From Paulinella micropora (lineage: Eukaryota; Cercozoa; Imbricatea; Euglyphida; Paulinellidae), in NCBI GenBank assembly GCA_019918135.1, contig WBZZ01006789.1, positions 33,501 through 97,500 on the forward strand: a stretch of DNA of 64,000 nt, written 5' to 3'. The position numbers were made by a program, and so were the translations under genes. The notes under the pieces were generated by a model that worked only from the letters and a program-made list of their open reading frames with translations, was not told where the DNA came from and did no database searches. The stretch's first letter is position 1, and every line of letters begins with the position of its first letter. Positions 41,047 through 53,688 of the stretch are shown one piece after another.

Positions 41047-41500
41047 TCACACACACACACAGACAATGCGTAAGTGGAATCAAAAATCAAAAAGTACTTG
41101 TTGTGTGGGAAAGAAATAGAAAAGTGTGTGGTGGAAAGAAAATAGCGCAAGGTGTGAACTACCATGCAAAAAAAACTTGGAGGCAGAAGAAACAACCCCC
41201 CAAAAGTTAGAGATAACCATTTTCGGAGGCCAAAAATAAAAGAAACAAAAAGTTCCTGGATAACCTTTTTTGGAGGCAACACCTATGAATTTCACGGGCA
41301 GTGGCTTTTCGTATAAACGTTTTTCAGTTCGCCACACCTCTAGAAACCTGGTCATCAGCGGCACCCCAAAATGCATAGGGCCGGTAGATGAATTTGTTTC
41401 TAAATTTTGCCGATGACGAAACGGTTTTTGACGGAATTTTGCCATCCGAAAGCCCCCTATTTAATGAAGTTACTTACAAGTGACATCTAGTAATCCATAC
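40496..41500. repeat. Non-coding stretch with (CAGA)n/(CA)n microsatellite
   Basis: Simple repeats fill about 40,805-41,062. The rest (41,063-41,500) is AT-rich with no convincing gene; the long frames on the minus strand are translations of the repeat. Confidence 0.85.
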
Positions 41501-41512
41501 TTCTCCGTTTTT

Positions 41513-41614
41513 ATTGAGAGAACAATTTTACAATTTGACTCAGGGAACTTCCACGTGAAAAGTATTGAGAGAACAATTTTACAATTTTACTCAGGGAACG
41601 TCCACGTGAAAAGT
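41513..41614 (+). repeat. 51-bp tandem repeat next to the Polinton 2 end
   Basis: Two 51-bp units (41,513-41,563 and 41,564-41,614), each ATTGAGAGAACAATTTTACA followed by TTGACTCAGGGAAC-type sequence and CCACGTGAAAAGT, differ at two positions. They lie 29 bases outside the terminal inverted repeat. Confidence 0.9.
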
Positions 41615-41643
41615 ACTAGTATATCTAGTAAGTTATACTACTA

Positions 41644-41938
41644 TAGGTACCACTATTGGACAGTTATCTTTTATATAAAATAATGATATTTTTATATAAA
41701 TTCATCTTACTATTAATTTCAACAAAAATATACATAACTTTATCCAAATTAAATATAACAATCATTAAGGCTTAAATATTCTAAATTTGAATTTCTCTCA
41801 AACTCTAAAAAAAAGATAACTTATCTATCTTTTTTCAAATCAACACGAAGATACATTAAAACATGTTTCTTAGTTTTTACTGCTGTCCTGAACTTAGTTA
41901 TCTTTTTTAAAAAATTAAAATTCATCCCTATTGCGAGT
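41644..41938 (+). repeat. Polinton 2 left terminal inverted repeat
   Basis: It begins TAGGTACCACTATTGGACAG and matches the complement of 63,705-64,000 with about 94 percent identity over the whole 295 bases. Because the window ends exactly at the partner, the true outer limit and the target site duplication cannot be checked. Confidence 0.92.
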
Positions 41939-42401
41939 ATAAAAAGTGTGCTATATTGAATTATATATTAAAAACTATATAACCCTTATATATAACAAAA
42001 TGCAAAGTATTATTCAAAGGGAGGAGTGTATGTTATGAACAATATCACTCGACTGAGGGTGTGTGTGAAATAAAGGAGGAAGGAAAACAAAATGTAAAGA
42101 ATTTTTGTATTAATAGTAAGAGGACAAAAGAACAAGCACAACAGAAAGCACAAGAGTACAACGATACGTATATCAAACCAAAAAGGGAATTGTGAAATGA
42201 AGAACAAAAAAAAAGAAAGAATATAAAAAAGTATGGGCACAAAAGAAACAAAACGAAAAATATGAATGTGGGTGCGGTAAAATAGTATCTTCTTTACCTG
42301 CAACAATTAGCTCATGAGGATTCATTGAAACACCAAGTTTATGTTTTAAAACAAAATAATTTCTATTTAAATAAATAAAAATTATATTATATATGATATA
42401 A

Positions 42402-42578
42402 ATGTGTAGAAAACCTACATATACTGCAGAGGAGGCAAGGGCGAAACACGCTGAACGCATGAGAGAATATCAGAGAAGAAATAAAGAGAAAGCACTTATG
42501 AGAGCAAAAGAATATTATCAAAAAAACAAGGCAGACATACTGAGAAAATCAAAAGAAAAGAGAAAAAATCAAGGCTGA
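42402..42578 (+). CDS. 58-aa small basic protein
   Basis: The intact short frame starts MCRKPTYTAEEARAKHAERM and continues as one charged helix (EYYQKNKADILRKSKEKR). Such short Lys/Arg/Glu helices recur in Polintons and giant viruses. It lies 145 bases before the polymerase start. Confidence 0.5.
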   Translation: MCRKPTYTAEEARAKHAERMREYQRRNKEKALMRAKEYYQKNKADILRKSKEKRKNQG

Positions 42579-42723
42579 CCTTATTAGGCTCCAGAGTATT
42601 GTCGGCCAAATTGAGACCTGAAAAAAAAATGAATTTCATATTAAAGATAATATAATATTATATATATATATTTTTATATATAAATAAAAAGTATTTTTTG
42701 AAAAATTATATTCCAATTAATAT

Positions 42724-45700
42724 ATGTCGAACACCATCGACTATGGCGGGCACACATGGAACCTAGACAAACTCACAGAGGCAAATATAATATTCCAAAT
42801 AAGGCAAAACAAGTTGTATGTGAAAAAGCCAAATGGTAGTAGGTTTTACGACATAACAACTACGAGGGGAGCACTATCTGACCCTGAAAGGTTTTATTCT
42901 GAACCTGAGCGAAAACAAAGGGAACGAAAATATGTTGAACCACAAGTAATAGATTTCAATGGCTATAAACTGATAAGGAGTGACACTGAACACAATCTAC
43001 CAGTGGGGCAATCTGTATATTCTATAAAATTAAGTAAATCAATGTCTCAAAAAGTGAAAAAGTTTCCATTAGAGGGTATCATCGGCATGATCGGATCTAT
43101 AATTGAAGACTTTAAAACACTTTACAAAGACAATGACTTAATACAAATACGTATTAGTGCTATTCCTTCAACTTGGAATGTTCAAAACCAAAAATTAATA
43201 AAAGTAAAAGATTTCAATTTAGAAGATATACTGACTAGATTAGAATCTATACTGCAATCAAACGACGAAAACTATATGGACGAAGAAGGAGCAACAATGG
43301 AACTTATTGATTTCAATTTTGTGGGTGTAAGGATGCCAGGAGGAGGAGCAAGATTGAAGGCAATAACAGAAACAGACATGTATAAAAAGAAAGGTGTAAT
43401 ACGAATAAATAATGATGACAACATATGTTTGGCAAGTGCAATAGTTGTAGCAAAGGCAAAAATAGAAAAGCATCAAAAGTATTCACAAATCAAGGACGGA
43501 CGCAGAATCCAAGACGAACTGGCGAACAAACTACATGAGGAGGCTGGTGTCATGAAAGATTTGTGTGTGCTTTCCGAAATTAGTGAGTTTGCTAGACATA
43601 TAGACTATAACATTGTTATTGTTGAATATCCAGACAAAATCGTATATAAGACTGAGATGAAGGACAAAAAATATATATACATACTAAAAACAATGAACCA
43701 TTACGACACCATAACAAGTATGAAAGCATTCTTATCAAAACGAAACTTTTGCTAGAAATGTATGAAGGGATACGAACATAATCACGCATGTGAATTCAAA
43801 TGTAATATATGTCTAACCGAAGGATGTAAAGGATATGACAATATTTCAAAATGGAAAACGTGCAATGAGTGTAATAGAAAGTTTCCTAATGATGAATGTT
43901 TCAACAATCATAAACAAAATGAGTTGTGTGATGTAAAGAAGAAATGTGTCACGTGTGCTAAGACATGCAAAGGAGAATATAAATGCGGATATGAAAAATG
44001 TAGGAACTGCAAAGAACTAAAACCTTTATGGCACCAATGTGAGATAAAGAAAAAAGTCATACACGCACCATCAATAAAATATGTATTCTTTGATTTTGAA
44101 GCAAATCAAGAGACTGGAATACATATTATCAATCATTCAGAAAGTCAATATTTCAACGACAACACACCAATCATACATAAAAACATTGAACAATTCTGTG
44201 AGTGGGCGTTGGGTGTGAAACATAAGGGCTATACATTCATAGCACATAATGCGCGGGGTATGATTGTCAACTTGTGCTGAAATGGTTAATTGAAAAAGGC
44301 ATAACTCCATTTGTAATCTATGAAGGTGGAAAAATAATGATGTCTATTGGTAATGGAAAAGAACAGATTAGATTTATAGATAGTCTATCTTTCCTTACTA
44401 TGCCTTTATCTGATTTTCCTGATACATTCGGACTTACAGAATTAAAGAAAGGATATTTTCCTCACTTTTTCAATAAAACAGACAACCAAACATACATAGG
44501 GAAAATGCCAGACAAAGATGATTATGGTTATAACTCATTCTCAAAGAAGAAAAGAGAGGATTTTCTAAAATGGTATGACGAGGAAAAAAGCAAAGTATTT
44601 GATTTCAATAAAAAGAAATGATTGAATATTGTCATAGTGATGTAGATATACTAAGGAGGGGGTGTATTGAGTTTAGGAAGCAATTTATGGAGTTTGGTAT
44701 TGATCCATTTCAATACACAACAATTGCCTCTACGTGTATGGCACTATTCAAAACAAACTACATGCCTGAGGACAGCATAGCAGTCATACCGACAAACAGA
44801 ACAGACAAAGCAAAAACAAGTCGTATGTGTGTGGAATGGTTAGCATACAGAGAAAAAAAGGACAATGCCAAAATTCAACATGGTCTAAATGGTAAAGAAA
44901 AAATACTAAGCTTACCGAAAGGTGTGAAAGCCTACTTAGATGGATATGACGAGAAAACAAAAACGGCATATGAGTTCCATGGTTGTTATTGGCACGGGTG
45001 TCCTGAGTGCTTTAATGGAAACGAACTGAATAGAGAAAAGTCTGTTAATAAAACATTTAGGCAACTATACAAGGAAACTAAACTACGAGAAACGTTAATA
45101 AGTCAGCATCCTGAAGTTAGTCAATTAATAACAATATGGGGGTGTCAATGAAATAGGATAAGAACAAAGGAAGAATTCAAAGGCACAATAGAAGAGACAT
45201 TAATGGAGCAAGAAACAATCAATCCACGACATATGCTATGTTTGGTGGAAGAGTGAATGCTCTGTCTCTATACTGGAAGTCAATGAGTGAGTATCAGTAT
45301 GCTAAGTATATAAATGTGTGCTCTCTATATCCGACGGTTATGTACTATGACCCCTATCCTGTGAAACACCACAAAGCAATAAGAGGAAAAGAAGCATATG
45401 ATATGTTGAATAATAAAACAGCATTCGGTATAGCAAAATAAAAATACTACCACCTAGAGGACTAATTCACCCAGTCCTTCCATGTCAAGATAGAGGAAAG
45501 ATGATGTATTATTTATGTAATAAATGTGGCAAGGAAGGCTTACAGGACAAATGTCAGCACACTGACGAGGACAGAATACTGACAGGCACATGGACAACAC
45601 CACTTATTTACAAAGCAATACAAAAAGGCTACAGACTTATTAAAACTTATGAATTATGGCATTGGAACGAGCAGACAACGGAATTATTCAAAGAATATAT

Positions 45701-46694
45701 TAAGACATTTCTAAGAGTGAAACAGGAATCAAGTGGCTATCCTTCAAATGTCATAACAGAAGAAGACAAAGACAACTACATTAAGGACTATGAAGAACAG
45801 ATGAAAATTAAATTAGATAAAAGCAAGATTGAAAAGAATGAAGGTAGAAGGGCTGTGGCAAAACTCTGTCTAAACTCACTATGGGGAAAATTTGGACAAC
45901 AAAACAACAAGACACAAACAAAAATAGTAAGGAGTGAAGCAGAACTATACAAAATACTAAACGACAAAAAGATAAATGAAGTATCAATCAATGTGATAAA
46001 CAAAGAATGCTTAGAACTATCTTACAACCTACACCCAGAAAAAGTATCAGACCCATACAATACAAATATCTGTGTAGCACTATTTACTGCAGCACACGCA
46101 CAGATGAGATTGTATGATATGATGGACAGATTAGGTAATAGAGTATTATACCACGACACAGATAGTGTGATTTATTCGGTAGATGAAAAAGAAGGACAGA
46201 CAACAATACCGACAGGAGATTTATTGGGGCAATGGACAGACGAATTGATAGATAAAAAGACAAAGATAAGTAGAAAGATAACCACATTTGTTGGAGCAGG
46301 TCCTAAATCCTACGGCTACATACTAGATGACGGAACTACGAAAATGAAATTAAAGGGCTTCTCAATGAATTACGAGACTTGTAAGAAATTGAATTTAGTA
46401 AATATGTTTAGTATTATAAGCAACGGATTACAAGTACAAGACACTGAACTATCTAAGAAGGCATATGAAGAATTAGAGGACTTACTTGAAACAAAAGGTG
46501 AAAAGTGTATAGCAAAGAATGTGGCAGAGGCTGGAAATTTAACCATTCACACCAACAGCAAAATAACGAGAAACAAAAAGACTAAAACAATTTCGTCTGA
46601 GCACATACAAAAGATATTTTCATTTACTTACACAAAAAGAGTAATACAACCACTAAAAGAAAATCCGATTACAACATTACCATACGGCTATTAA
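42724..46694 (+). pseudogene. Protein-primed family B DNA polymerase, multiple breaks
   Basis: Blocks in order: an N-terminal region of 343 codons, an in-frame TAG (43,753-43,755), a Cys/His-rich zinc region (CMKGYEHNHACEFKCNIC), Exo I (FFDFEANQE), Exo II (AHNARG, then a lost base near 44,261), Exo III (YCHSDVDIL), an EFHGCYWHGCPEC segment, motif A region (YINVCSLYPTVMYYDP), motif B (KLCLNSLWGKFGQ) and motif C (YHDTDSVIY). This order is that of protein-primed polymerases of Polintons and adenovirus-like elements. Frames change near 44,261, 44,610, 45,140-45,240 and 45,440. Summed coding length is about 1,300 codons, normal for the family. It replicated the element; it is now inactive. Confidence 0.93.
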
Positions 46695-46998
46695 GCAAAA
46701 AAAAAAAAGGAATTTACAAAAAAAGAGAAAAAAAAGAAAAAAAAAAGGCATCTGGAAAAGAGTGGTTTAAGGGTAAGCAGTGGGAGTTGAACCGCCGACA
46801 ATGACGGACGACACCACCAACTTACTAATTTCACCACCCATAACCAAGACAGAGAACAAATAAATTTTTTGCGTTGTGTTTTTCTCCTCAGTCAATGCGC
46901 AATGTTATCACATGGTTTTTGCGCAAAGTGTTCAGAGAACCGAAGAATTCTTGGATCCCCTACCACTTTTTTGTCTCTCGCAGTTCTTCTTGAAGAGA

Positions 46999-47199
46999 TG
47001 AGCGAATTTATCGATCATGAAGCCAAAGAGGCTAATGAAATTTCTAGTGAAAGTGAGTTAGAAATAGAAACAGAAGAAAATAATTAGATTGATTATTATT
47101 CTGACAAGACAAGTAAGACGGCAAAAAAGGATAAAATATTTTTGGAAACTAAGAAAAAAACTTGTCCAAAAAAAAAGATTATTGAAACGAGACCTTAAC
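46999..47199 (+). pseudogene. Small acidic/basic protein with in-frame TAG
   Basis: It starts MSEFIDHEAKEANEI, has a Glu/Ser acidic run, a TAG at 47,085-47,087, then DYYSDKTSKTAKKDK and a Lys-rich end. The overlapping frame 47,089-47,364 encodes an Arg/Lys/Glu coiled coil (KRDLNDVESRLEAANQRDEE) that may be the real gene after a frameshift. No family is known. Confidence 0.35.
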
Positions 47200-47364
47200 G
47201 ATGTTGAATCAAGACTGGAAGCAGCAAATCAGAGAGATGAGGAACTGAAAGAAGACAAAAGACGAATGGAAGAAGAGAGAAAAGTTAAGAGGCAGAGACT
47301 TAGAAAAGAAAAAGAGACTAAGAAAGAAATAGCATTTTTGGAAAAGTGGTTAGAAAAAAATTAA
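47200..47364 (+). pseudogene. Coiled-coil tail fragment
   Basis: Coding-like charged helix (EELKEDKRRMEEERKVKRQR to EKWLEKN) without its own ATG, probably the C-terminal part of the preceding broken gene. Confidence 0.35.
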
Positions 47365-47370
47365 TTTCCA

Positions 47371-47487
47371 ATGTCTCGCCAAGAGGAAAATTTCGCACGT
47401 AATTTAATTGAACAAGGTGATACATTTGATGAAGTTATAGTTAAGTATAAGTTGTATGGTAATGAAGTGAGAGCCCAAGTAGAGTAA
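47371..47487 (+). CDS. 38-aa small protein
   Basis: The short frame starts MSRQEENFARNLIEQGDTFD. It lies 6 bases after the preceding frame. There is little else to say; it may be spurious. Confidence 0.3.
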   Translation: MSRQEENFARNLIEQGDTFDEVIVKYKLYGNEVRAQVE

Positions 47488-47565
47488 AATGGTTGTGTGA
47501 TCTGTGCTGTCTGCCTACCTGCTCACTTCTCATTAATGAACACGACACAAATTTCACTACAACAT

Positions 47566-47887
47566 AAAAGCACACTTATTACTTCACGAAGACGAAGAGG
47601 AGGATGTTGGTGCTGTTTCAAATGCTTTAAATGCAATACAACTATACGAAGCCCAGGTGCTGTCCCCACTAAAGCATCGTGAAGAAAGTAAGTGTTTCGT
47701 CGAGTTTGTCAACGATGACAAGACACCAGACCTTGTTTTCATCAAGCCAGGGAATAACAGGGTTGAGGCGAAATTCATGAAGAGCCCTGGAGAGGCAAAA
47801 GTTTATTTTGTCACCATCGATTCTAAGAATGTTATCCGCGTGTTTCATTCTTGGTCGGCGGTAAAGGGGTACTACATACACACTTAG
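47566..47887 (+). CDS. Unrecognised protein fragment, acidic start
   Basis: The open frame has HEDEEEDVGAVSNALNAIQL followed by KCFVEFVNDDKTPDLVFIKP and ends WSAVKGYYIHT. It has a compact alpha/beta pattern, but no ATG before 47,657, so the 5' end is lost or frameshifted. It is convergent with the integrase. Confidence 0.4.
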
Positions 47888-47937
47888 GTCCCTGTGTATT
47901 CAAAGTTTGCCACCTATCACTTCAAGAAATAATATTA

Positions 47938-48928
47938 CTACAAGTCCATTATTTCTTTTTTCTTCCTTTGTCGGGAAGAAGTTCTGATGTTGGCAGGGTC
48001 TATTTCCTCTCGTTTAAGAAAATGCTTGGTTTGTTTTTCTTTAGTTAGTTGCTTTAGTTCTTTATTAATATCTGTTTCTTCCGGTTCGTTAGTTGCATCT
48101 GTCTTTAATAAATGTCGTGGTGGCACTATATCATCATTTGTTAATACAATCCGGTATCCCTTACGGGCTTTGACGGTGTAGATTTGCTTGCTCCATGTCT
48201 TTCCTCCCTTTTCTAGAATGTGTTTCTTGTTTAATTTTCTAACTCTGTCTCCCTCTTTGAAACCAAATAAATATTTATCACAATATCTATGTTGTTGGCT
48301 AATATCATTTCCTTTAAATACATCAATTGGTGCCGCCTTAATCGCTGAATGTTCTTTCTTGTTATAATAATAAACAACATCTTCAATATAACTTATCCAA
48401 TCAAAATTACGATTAAAAGCCCATAATACGTGTAATCTTTCTCTTAGTGTTCTAACAAATCTATCAACAATACCTAACGAATTATGATCGCCTACTTCAA
48501 CCATAATGTTCAATACCATTATTTCTCATCCACTCACCAACAGCACCTTTAAACTCCCCACCATTGTCCGATATGTATGCTTTAGGCTTTGGTAATTTTT
48601 TGAGAGCATCTAAAACGGTGGTTGAAAATTTATTTTTAATAGGTATCGCATAAGCATAACGGCTATGAATATCAATCCAAATAAGGGCAAAATTATAATT
48701 TTTATTTTTTGTAGCAACCTTACTCATATCCATTAAATCAATATTAACCATATCTAATACCTTATCAGCCCATATGGTTGTCCCTCTAGTCCTAGGCTTA
48801 GTCTGACGAAATAATTCTTGAGCAGTGCTTGTCCGTTCTTCCTCTGTTGGTTCGCCTCGCGGAGTATCTTCTAGTTGTGTATCCTTATCGTGTGCATTAA
48901 TATTACTAGTTGTGTGTTTGTGATCCAT
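47938..48928 (-). pseudogene. Polinton 2 integrase (rve), one frameshift
   Basis: Start MDHKHTTSNINAHD at 48,928. The catalytic core has VNIDLMDMS and ISDNGGEFKG in the first frame; a shift near 48,510 leads to GDHNSLGIVDRFVRTLRE and a C-terminal domain (GFKEGDRVRKLNKK, KQIYTVKARKGYRIVL) that parallels Polinton 1. The third acidic residue again is Asp. Its 5' flank is shared with the penton gene (see the element at 48,930). Confidence 0.9.
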
Positions 48929-48929
48929 T

Positions 48930-48994
48930 GATAGTTTAGAATTGCGATTCGTGCTGTCGCACTCTCTCTTATTCTAAACCATCGTTTTTTTATT
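48930..48994 (-). promoter_or_regulatory. Structured upstream element of integrase (shared with penton)
   Basis: About 65 bases just upstream of the integrase start repeat, with a few changes, the sequence at 57,669-57,734 upstream of the penton gene. Both can fold into an outer 9-bp stem (GTTTAGAAT/ATTCTAAAC) and an inner GTGC/GCAC stem whose loop differs (GACA here, AAAA there). It could be a promoter or a leader structure. Confidence 0.6.
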
Positions 48995-49024
48995 TCATTT
49001 TAAAATAATATCACCTCCCTACGA

Positions 49025-49112
49025 TGTTCATCAACAAACGAGAATGTGAGCGCAGCGTCACAACGTCCCTTCGGGACTTGTGAGTGAAACGAATGAAAGT
49101 GAAGTTGATGAA
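49025..49112. other. Nested inverted repeats between integrase and acidic gene
   Basis: The outer arms are TTCATCAAC/GTTGATGAA; inside lie GTCCC-TTCG-GGAC, a tetraloop-type hairpin, and GAGTGAAACGAATGA, whose complement recurs at 57,609-57,623. The lower edge reaches the end of the 174-aa gene, so it may act as a terminator for it. Confidence 0.55.
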
Positions 49113-49117
49113 TATCA

Positions 49118-49642
49118 TTAGAATTTCAAAAATATCTTTTCTGCTTCCTTACTTTTTTCTTTATTCTTTGGTGTATTGTTATATACATTAACTGATATTT
49201 TTTCAGTTCGTTTTTTACCGCCTCTTTGTTTTACGCCTGTTGTTTCATAATCTTCGCTTTCTTCACTCTCACTTTCTTCTTCTTTTTCTTCGCTGTAATT
49301 CTCAGGCTTCTTGGGCTGTGGTGCTTTCTTTGCGGTTTTCTTCTTGGGCTTTTTAGCATTCTTTTTTATCTTTCTAAGCATATGATTTGCAATAACCTCA
49401 GACATATCAATTTCGCTATCGCTTTCGCTTGATTCATCTTCAATCTCAGGATTTTTAAGTATTTCTTTCGCAACACCAACTTCAGCATCTGTCTCAATAA
49501 GTTCTTCCACTGATGCTTCTTTTAATTCTCCTTTTTTACGAAGCCTTTCACGTGCCCACTCGTCCTTTCTACGTTCAGCATTTGCTCTGTTTGCTTGAAC
49601 TGCTTTCTTCCAGTTTTCTTTTAAAGCATCTTTTGACTGCAT
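49118..49642 (-). CDS. 174-aa charged protein, divergent from fibre (element 2)
   Basis: It is the counterpart of 37,583-38,071: basic start (ALKENWKKAVQANRANAERR), acidic Ser/Glu middle, Lys-rich cluster, and ISVNVYNNTPKNK near the end. It is intact here. It has the same place between fibre and integrase. Confidence 0.7.
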   Translation of the reverse strand: MQSKDALKENWKKAVQANRANAERRKDEWARERLRKKGELKEASVEELIETDAEVGVAKEILKNPEIEDESSESDSEIDMSEVIANHMLRKIKKNAKKPKKKTAKKAPQPKKPENYSEEKEEESESEESEDYETTGVKQRGGKKRTEKISVNVYNNTPKNKEKSKEAEKIFLKF

Positions 49643-49733
49643 TGTTTACCGACGAATGATATTACACAAAATAATTGTATTTTTTGTTAGTATAATTTAA
49701 CAAAAATAAAAAATTAAAAATAATTAATATACA

Positions 49734-52700
49734 ATGTCGCAATATAAATCATTACTCTGCCTTAATGAGTTGGCTGTTGATAGTCTAAATATACTTAACC
49801 TTGACCTTACCAACACAAACATAGTCGGTCTGAATACAGACAGAGTGCCAGAAGATTCCGACCCAATAAATCTTTATTATACTGATGCGCGATTTGACAC
49901 ACGTCTCGCTTTACAATCAACGACGGACATCAAAGAAGGAAAAAAATTATACTATACAGAGCAACGAGTGAGGGAAAACGACGAAGTCAAAGCCTCAACT
50001 CAACACAGAAGCAATACTTCCAATCTGCACCAAACCAGTTTATATAATTTGATAGACACAAACATATTTGCACAAGCGAGCGGACAATACTTAACTTACA
50101 ACGATGTAGAATGCAAATGGAAGAATACAGCCCTTGGTTCAATTGATACACTTTCAGATGTGGTTATAACCGCGCCGATAGCGACGAATAGTTATCTAAC
50201 ATATAATTCAATAAACTGGTTAAATAAAACATTTCCGATAAATGTTGATGAATTCGGCAATATTAGTATGGGAAGGAAGAATATAACAAGAGTAAATTTA
50301 CTAAATACCAAAGATATTGATGAATGGATATTTGAGCATAATGATAATAATGATAAAGTTTCAGCGAGTGGAAGTATAGATAGCCACAGCGATGTGACAA
50401 TATCAGGCTTCCCAGCAGATAACCAACTGCTTATTTATAGCACAGGACAATGGAGAAATACCACACCACCCTTTCTTAGATTAGACGGCACTGCTAGTAT
50501 GACGGGGGCACTAAATATGAATGGTTATGCTATTTCAGGGGCTTCTACGTATAATGGAATTAATCTCGCTAATCTCGCAGTTGATGGTTCGGTGGTCAAA
50601 CTAACAGGAGACCAAACCATAGGAGGAATTCAAACATTTAGCAGTATAATAAATGCGAGTGCTGGTCTTGATATGAAAAGTCAAAACATTACAAACGTAG
50701 GTCAACTAAATGGCAGGTCTATCACAACTTGGCTATCAGCTCCAACAACGCGAAAGTGTCGGCGAGTGGAAGTATTGATACACATAGCGATGTGATTATA
50801 ACAACATCATCAGATAATCAACTACTCATTTATAGCACTGGACAATGGAGAAACGAACACCACTGCTATATGTCTTAATTCCTGCTATGGTTCGGTTTCC
50901 TGAGGTTTTAACAGCCGAACCATCAAGAACAGAAACATCCACACCATCAACAAGATTTACATTTGTTATGCTTTGGTTTCCCATATTTAGCCCTCCCGTC
51001 ATACTAGCAGCGCCGTCTAATCTAAGAAATGGTGATGCCAGAAATTACTGGAAATTCAACAACAAAGGGAACATTCATTGTTTTCAATTCTACCAGTAAT
51101 ATCGGGTCAATTGCTAGTTTGGATATGAACACGGCAACATATTACAACTTTGAAATTTCTGCGAAAAAAATAAGTTTTATTATTGACGGGACCATTGTTT
51201 CGTGGTTTAATGCTACTGGCTTAGATTGTAATAGTAGTCGGATTGTTAATCTAGGAGCACCACAAAATGCGAATGAAGCGGTAAATAGGCAATATCTGGA
51301 TGACAATTGTGTGAAACTAACAACAGACCAAACCATAACAGGAAGTAAAACATTCAACGGGACGAGCACTGTGATAAAATATCTAACTTTAACACAAACG
51401 GCTAATAATCAAGAAATCATTAATGGTGGAAATATTACATATAATGGGGCGAGGATATTAAACCAAAATGGAGGAGATATATTCTTTTCGCAGACAACTG
51501 GTGATTATCAATATTTCTTATTTTCTCTAAATACCGCTACAAGTGGAACCGCAGACCAAAGAGGTTATGTATTCACGAATGTAGCATTTGATGTAAAAGG
51601 GGCGGGACTTTATATTTCAAAACTTTTGGATAATAAAAGTGCTTCATCTGACATTGTCCGTTTTAACAATGCTGGCGGTATGCGGTTTTATGGTGCTTTG
51701 GATATGAACTCAAACAACATAACAAGTGCTGGAACAATTACTTCAACCGCAGGAATAACTACTACTACATTAACAACGAGCGACAAAATAACAACAGCAT
51801 CAGGTATGCCAATAATCATAGGCAATACAACGAAATCAGCAAATGGGGCGACAGGGGGCTTAGAATTATACGGGACGGCTTCAAATATCGGAGGGGCACA
51901 CTTACAAGCAATAACAACGGCGGATGCTTATCCAACATTTCAATTATTGAACTGGGCACACGACAATATAGGCTTAAGTTTTGATGCTTATTATGACAGC
52001 TCAAACTGGAAATCAAGTAATGCTGGTTCAAACTTTCAAATATACAAAAACTCAAACAAACTTACTTTAACTATAAATCAGGAATAACAGCGGGAAGCAA
52101 TATAACATGGTCTGAGGCGATGAATATAAGCACAGCAGGATTACTAATTGCGAATGCGGGATTACATACACTGGCACACTAACATCAGTAACGAATGCCA
52201 GTGGGGCGAAAATAGGAATTCAGGGACTAACAGACGGAACAAATGCAAAAGGAATATTTCTATGGGATACCACCAATATAAGTTGGGGAATTTATGCGGC
52301 ATCTGGCGGAGGTGGAAACACTAGAAGTTTGGCAAATGGTTTAGCCGTTTCAGGAAATGATTTTGCTTCGTATAGTTTTCGTTTTAGGGTTGCTAATGAT
52401 TCTACGATGGGTTTTATATGGGAGAATTCAGGGGAGCAACTATTAATGTCATTGAATGGCGCAAACGGAACTTTATCGACAAAAGGATTAATAACTGCAA
52501 ATGCGGGGATTACATACTCTGGGTTGCTAACGACCACAACTACTAATGGAGCGAAAATAGGAATTCAAGGACAAACAGACGGGACGAATGCGAGAGGAAT
52601 ATTTATGTGGGATACCAGTGATTCAAACTGGGGCATTTATATGTCTCAGTCTGGGACGGGTAAAACAATGAGTGGAGGGACAGCACCAGCAGGTGGAGTA

Positions 52701-53312
52701 GGCGGAGGTGTATCTTCTCATTTTATAAGATTTAGAGTGGCTGCTAGCTCAACTAATGGTTTCATATGGGAGAATAATTCAAATACTGCTATAATGTCTT
52801 TGAGAGGGAGCGATGGACAATTATGGGTATTGTCTAATCCAATTCAATATTCAGACAGGAGAAAAAAAGAAGATATAAAGGAATGCTTAGGCTTAGATTT
52901 TATTAATAAGTTAAATCCAGTCTGCTATCGTATGATTGATGATAACAAGAAATGTAGGACTGGCTTAATAGCACAGGAATCAGAAGACATACTAACAGAA
53001 ATGAATATGCTAGATTTTGGCGGTTTTATAAAAGAAACAATTATGGTTCCGTGTCCAAAGCAAAGAAAAGAATGCGAATTGAAATGTGTGACTGTTAATC
53101 CAGAAGATGTTAAATGTGTTGATAGTGGTGATGTCGGTTATGGTATAGGTTATTCAGAGTTTATCGCCCCATTAATTAAAGCGGTTCAACAATTATCAGA
53201 AAAGTTAGTTACTTTAGAAAAAGAAAATAAAACTTTACTTAATATATTACAAGACCAAGCAAACAAATTAGCAGAAATCAGAGCAGTCGTTTTTTCAAAT
53301 GTCAAACAATAA
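49734..53312 (+). pseudogene. Polinton 2 fibre with internal inversion and S74-type chaperone end
   Basis: Start MSQYKSLLCLNELAVDSLNI is clearly homologous to the Polinton 1 fibre. Only two NLYYT-type repeats remain, against eight. Breaks: a frame change near 50,745, a 175-bp inverted segment (50,860-51,034), and shifts near 52,075 and 52,165. The last block (52,329-53,312) is open and includes YSDRRKKEDIKECLGLDFIN (chaperone of endosialidase type), an extra CPKQRKECELKCVTV segment not in Polinton 1, and the coiled coil VTLEKENKTLLNILQDQANK. Confidence 0.85.
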
Positions 53313-53655
53313 TACAACTAGACTTCACAGACCACCGCCTATTATGGATATGGATGGCGAACTAACTCCCGAATTAAAGTCTCGTGTTCTTGAAGTAGAA
53401 CTAAAGACTGAGGAAAAAAAGTAGAGCACGAATTGGAAGATAACTAAAATTGTTGTTGTATAAAAAACAGGCCGACCGACAGCCGACTTATTAAATACTT
53501 ACTTCAAATGGGTATCATTATTGTCATTATAACCCTTTGTATTGTGAGGCTATCTGAAAAGGACTTACCTTGTGAGGTTGCTAACACTTATGTCGGAATT
53601 TTGACTTTACTCATAGGAATTTGCCTTCCATCGCCTTCTTCAAGTAAGAAATAAA
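53299..53655 (+). pseudogene. Two-helix membrane protein, broken (element 2)
   Basis: The ATG overlaps the fibre end by 14 bases. PPPIMDMDGELTPELKSRVL matches 33,176-33,517; a shift in the A run near 53,420 and a TAA near 53,445 break it, after which MGIIIVIITLCIVRLSEKD and the second hydrophobic segment follow. Confidence 0.8.
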
Positions 53656-53688
53656 ACTGAGTTTTTGTGTCCTTTTTTTTCAAAAAGA

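Noticed and set aside
40504-41282. Long minus-strand frames with Cys/Val/Ser repeats
   Set aside because: They are translations of the (CAGA)n/(CA)n microsatellite and have no independent support.
42010-42460. Phe/Ser-rich minus-strand frames just inside the left TIR
   Set aside because: Low-complexity translations of AT-rich DNA without conserved features.
46780-46855. tRNA-like sequence on the minus strand (GGTTCAACTCCC and a GGGT/ACCC end)
   Set aside because: Only the T-loop looks right; D and anticodon stems do not pair, so it is not called as a tRNA.
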